Assembly: GCA_035048815.1 (NCBI GenBank)
Contig: JAUCBN010000016.1
Coordinates: forward strand, 3,030,501 to 3,094,500
Source of the DNA: Abelmoschus esculentus
Taxonomy: Eukaryota; Streptophyta; Magnoliopsida; Malvales; Malvaceae
Length of the DNA: 64,000 nt
Direction of reading: 5' to 3'
Below are positions 61,401 to 64,000 of this stretch, piece by piece (positions within the stretch are counted from its first letter, which is position 1; each line of letters opens with the position of its first letter). A model generated the notes under the pieces. It worked only from the letters and a program-made list of their open reading frames with translations, did no database searches and was not told the DNA's origin. Both the position numbers and the translations under genes were made by a program.

Positions 61401-63599
61401 ATCAAAAGTTGCTTTTGGTAAAGCCTTGGTGAGCACATCAGCTAACTGCCTTTCAGTAGGTATATAAGATATTTTTGTTTAACATTCTTCTGAGTCTTCT
61501 ACATGTTACATTGTTGTTGCTGAGTGGCTAGGTTTTTTGTTGCAGGAGCTGTGGTCTATGCTAGAGTTCATGATGCCTGACCTTTTTGCCACTGAGGATG
61601 TAGACTTGAAGAAACTACTAAATGCAGAAGATAGGGAGTTAGTGGGCCGTATGAAGTCCATTTTGGGACCATTCATCTTGAGGCGTTTGAAATCAGATGT
61701 GATGCAGCAGCTTGTCCCAAAGATTCAACGAGTAGATGCTTTCTTACTCTTTATGTTTTTAATAAGATAAATGAGTTATTTTTTTCCCTCGAGTTCCTTT
61801 CACTTTTCAAAGAGTTTATGCATCACTTCTGCAGGTTGAGTATGTAATCATGGAAAAGCAACAAGAAAATGCTTATAGGGAAGCTATAGAAGAGTATCGT
61901 ACAATTTCACGAGCACGCATTGCTAATTTATCAGAGTGTGACTTGAATAATATCATTAGAATCATTCCTCGACGTCAAATGTCTAACTATTTTGTTCAGT
62001 TTCGCAAGGTGCTTGATTTATATTCTTTTTTTTTTCTCCTATACATGCTGTGCTGTTAATTTGAAAAAGGCTCCCCCTGTTCTTAACCTAACTTCTTTGT
62101 TTTGAACTAATTCAGATTGCAAATCATCCATTGTTAGTGAGGCGAATTTATGATGATGATGATGTTGTTCGATTTGCTAAAAGGTTACATTCAATGGGTG
62201 TCTTTGAATGTACCTTGAATAGAGTAGTTGAGGAATTGAAGAATTTCAGTGACTTCTCCATTCATCAGGTAATTCTTTCTATGGAGTTCTGTTTATTCTT
62301 TTAACGTTCATTGGTAATTTTTATGTAATTGGTCAAGTATTTTTTTTTCTGCAATTTTCATTTGTAAGATTTGTTATCATTCTCGAGAAACTAGTTCTAT
62401 ATCGTTCACATCATATCAAAATTTATTACTTATGAAGGCATTAACTGATACATTTTCTTTGAAAATCCTTATTACAGCTTTTACTTCTGATGCGAAGGCT
62501 TTTTGCATGTTTGAATCTATTTCTGAACCAAATAAAAAAAATATATTTTTGTTCTACTTTTGGCATTCATACATTTTCTTTGAACATCCTTATTACAGCT
62601 TTTACTTCATTATGGGATTACTGATGGTAAAGAAACTCTTTCGGATGAACATGTTATGCTTTCTGCTAAATGCCAGGTATCTTTTAATTTCTTCTCTCCT
62701 TTCATCATAACATCAGTTACATTTAATTGTGCATTTCCTTTGGTGCCAGGTATTAGCTGAGCTCCTCCCTTCACTCAAGAGAAGTGGGCATCGGGTTCTG
62801 ATTTTTAGCCAGTGGACGTCAATGCTTGATATCTTAGAGTGGACTTTAGATGTGATTGGGGTTACATATAGACGGCTCGATGGAAGGTGTTTAGTTTACG
62901 TTCTGCTCTGTTTAGACCTTTCATTTTCATTTCTATGGCTAGAAGTTTTGGCGTTTTATTTTCCCAGTCTAATTCCATTTTTTCTATCAAGGCTTAACTG
63001 CTGCAGGACTTTTAGTCTGCATTTTACTCGTATACAAAGCTTCTGTTGTAGTTTTCTTTTTACTACTCAATTACATCCGCCGAGTATTAAAAATGCCTTA
63101 CTTTGCAGCACTCAGGTGACTGATAGGCAGACTATAGTTGATGATTTCAATAACGACACTTCTATATTTGCATGCTTGCTATCCACAAGAGCTGGAGGGC
63201 AGGGTTTGAACTTAACTGGAGCTGATACTGTAGTTATTCATGACATGGATTTCAATCCACAGATAGACCGACAGGCAGAAGATCGCTGCCATCGAATTGG
63301 CCAAACAAGGCCAGTTACTATATACAGGTACTTGAAAACATCCTTCGTTTCACTTGGTCTCTCCTTGTTTCTTCTCTTCTCTGTTAACAAAGTTATAATT
63401 CATACTTTAGTGAACTTACGCTCCCATCATTTGCAGGTTGGTTACAAAAGGTACAGTTGACGAGAACGTTTATGAGATTGCAAAAAGGAAGTTGACTCTT
63501 GATGCTGCGGTGCTCGAGTCTGGAATAGATGTAAGCAATGAAGACGACACATCCGAGAAAACGATGGGACAGATACTATCATCCTTGCTTATGAACTAG
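58431..63599 (+). CDS. CHR19: CHR19/ETL1-like SNF2 ATPase (SMARCAD1 related), frameshifted in exon 1
   Basis: Twelve exons: 58431-58936, 59190-59307, 60353-60393, 60468-60718, 60822-61002, 61546-61731, 61835-62008, 62116-62268, 62599-62676, 62750-62886, 63109-63327 and 63437-63599. They code for about 735 aa if the lesion is ignored. An acidic N-terminus is followed by helicase motifs: I ADEMGLGKT (exon 3), II DEAH (exon 5), III LTGTPLQN (exon 5), IV VLIFSQWTSMLD (exon 10), V STRAGGQGLNL and VI QAEDRCHRIGQT (exon 11). The end SEKTMGQILSSLLMN matches CHR19. The family remodels nucleosomes in the nucleus. Near 58850-58855 one base is missing after ISAEL, giving a stop at 58905-58907; the old frame resumes as ERYSEVEASSVRIVTQ. 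The exon 4/5 junction was chosen to keep phase (donor GTATAC). Confidence 0.87.
61133..61466 (-). mobile_element. Truncated Ty1/copia 3' end in CHR19 intron 5
   Basis: On the minus strand, 61360-61466 encodes the C-terminus of a copia RNase H (ERQLADVLTKALPKATFDEF, then a stop). The polypurine tract GAGGGGGAG and a 222-bp LTR follow (61133-61354, TGTTGAAA...AAAAACA on the plus strand). The rest of the element is missing. It accounts for most of the 543-bp intron; splice sites are outside it. Confidence 0.82.
62450..62612 (+). repeat. Duplicated splice-acceptor segment in CHR19 intron 8
   Basis: About 37 bp around 'CTTATTACAGCTTTTACTTC' at 62451-62489 is repeated with one change just upstream of and into exon 9 (62572-62610). 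Only the downstream copy continues into the exon. Confidence 0.8.
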
Positions 63600-64000
63600 A
63601 ACAACAAAGAGTAAGTGATGAACATTTGCTGATTCTTTATACCCATCGTTGTATCAGTTATCTTGATCTATTTTAGTTAGGATTGTTTCAGAGGGAAAAA
63701 TGAATCTACACATAGTTAGGGCTTGTCCTACATGAGTCATAATTAACACCCAACAATCACATAGAAATAATACACATACCTTGGTTTGAATATTATAAAA
63801 AGTTAAATTTAATTTAGTAAAATATTAAATTAAAATCTCTTTTGTAATAAAAAGCAAATACAACAAGCTAGGCATCCTATCTTAATCATCCTTGCCAAAT
63901 ATAAATTGTGCACACATTTTGATAGTGACCAGTTGGTGTAAATTTGCTAAAGCTTCTAAAGTTCTAAAGGTTATAGGAATTCAATTCTTTAAAGTAAGCA
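63600..64000. other. 3' flank of CHR19-like gene
   Basis: Presumed 3' UTR and AT-rich intergenic sequence follow the stop codon at 63597-63599. No further gene is visible before the window ends. Confidence 0.5.

Overview
This is a plant nuclear window: AT-rich, with intron-bearing genes, nested LTR retrotransposons and Mutator-like elements. The style of the intergenic repeats suggests a malvid, perhaps cotton-like, but that is inference.

From about 860 to 52,440 the window is one tandem array of minus-strand genes for small secreted cysteine-rich peptides (defensin-like, CS-alpha-beta fold). No single long open frame shows them, because each has two short exons. Exon 1 (64 nt) encodes a signal peptide. 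An intron of 190-265 bp follows, then an exon 2 of about 176-185 nt encoding a short linker and a mature peptide of about 50 residues with eight cysteines and a GXC-X6/7-C gamma-core. I count about 21 units. Eight look intact (exon 2 starts at 17250, 19572, 21383, 24591, 36493, 46941, 49923, 51746). Two keep an open reading frame but have lost a splice site (10917, 27652). Four are pseudogenes with different lesions (1659, 5030, 7480, 13678). The rest are relics, mostly exon 1 only. From about 23 kb on, relic and full units alternate, so the right half is a repeat of roughly 3-kb dimers. TATA boxes lie about 80-105 bp upstream of the start codons.

Mobile DNA has invaded the array. There is a short MITE-like element (3140-3661), a possible tRNA-derived SINE (8866-8985), and a Mutator-like element with a 9-bp target duplication that carries pieces of a Tubby-like gene (14761-16353). 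A Ty1/copia element (28156-34328) sits between the TATA box and start codon of one unit. A second long-TIR element (about 37982-44395) carries a GRAS-like fragment and is itself split by a Ty3/gypsy element (38608-43553). An unassigned insertion (44629-45290) contains a ladder of near-perfect 28-bp palindromes spaced about 52 bp apart.

The right end (53.7-63.6 kb) holds two divergent single-copy-type genes. On the minus strand is a PUX7-like UBA/UAS/UBX protein, a CDC48/ubiquitin adaptor, in 10 exons. On the plus strand is a CHR19/ETL1-like SNF2 ATPase related to SMARCAD1, in 12 exons. Their start codons are 821 bp apart. Each reconstructs almost completely but carries one small frameshift (2 bp in PUX7 exon 5, 1 bp in CHR19 exon 1), so both are either recently broken or affected by assembly indels.
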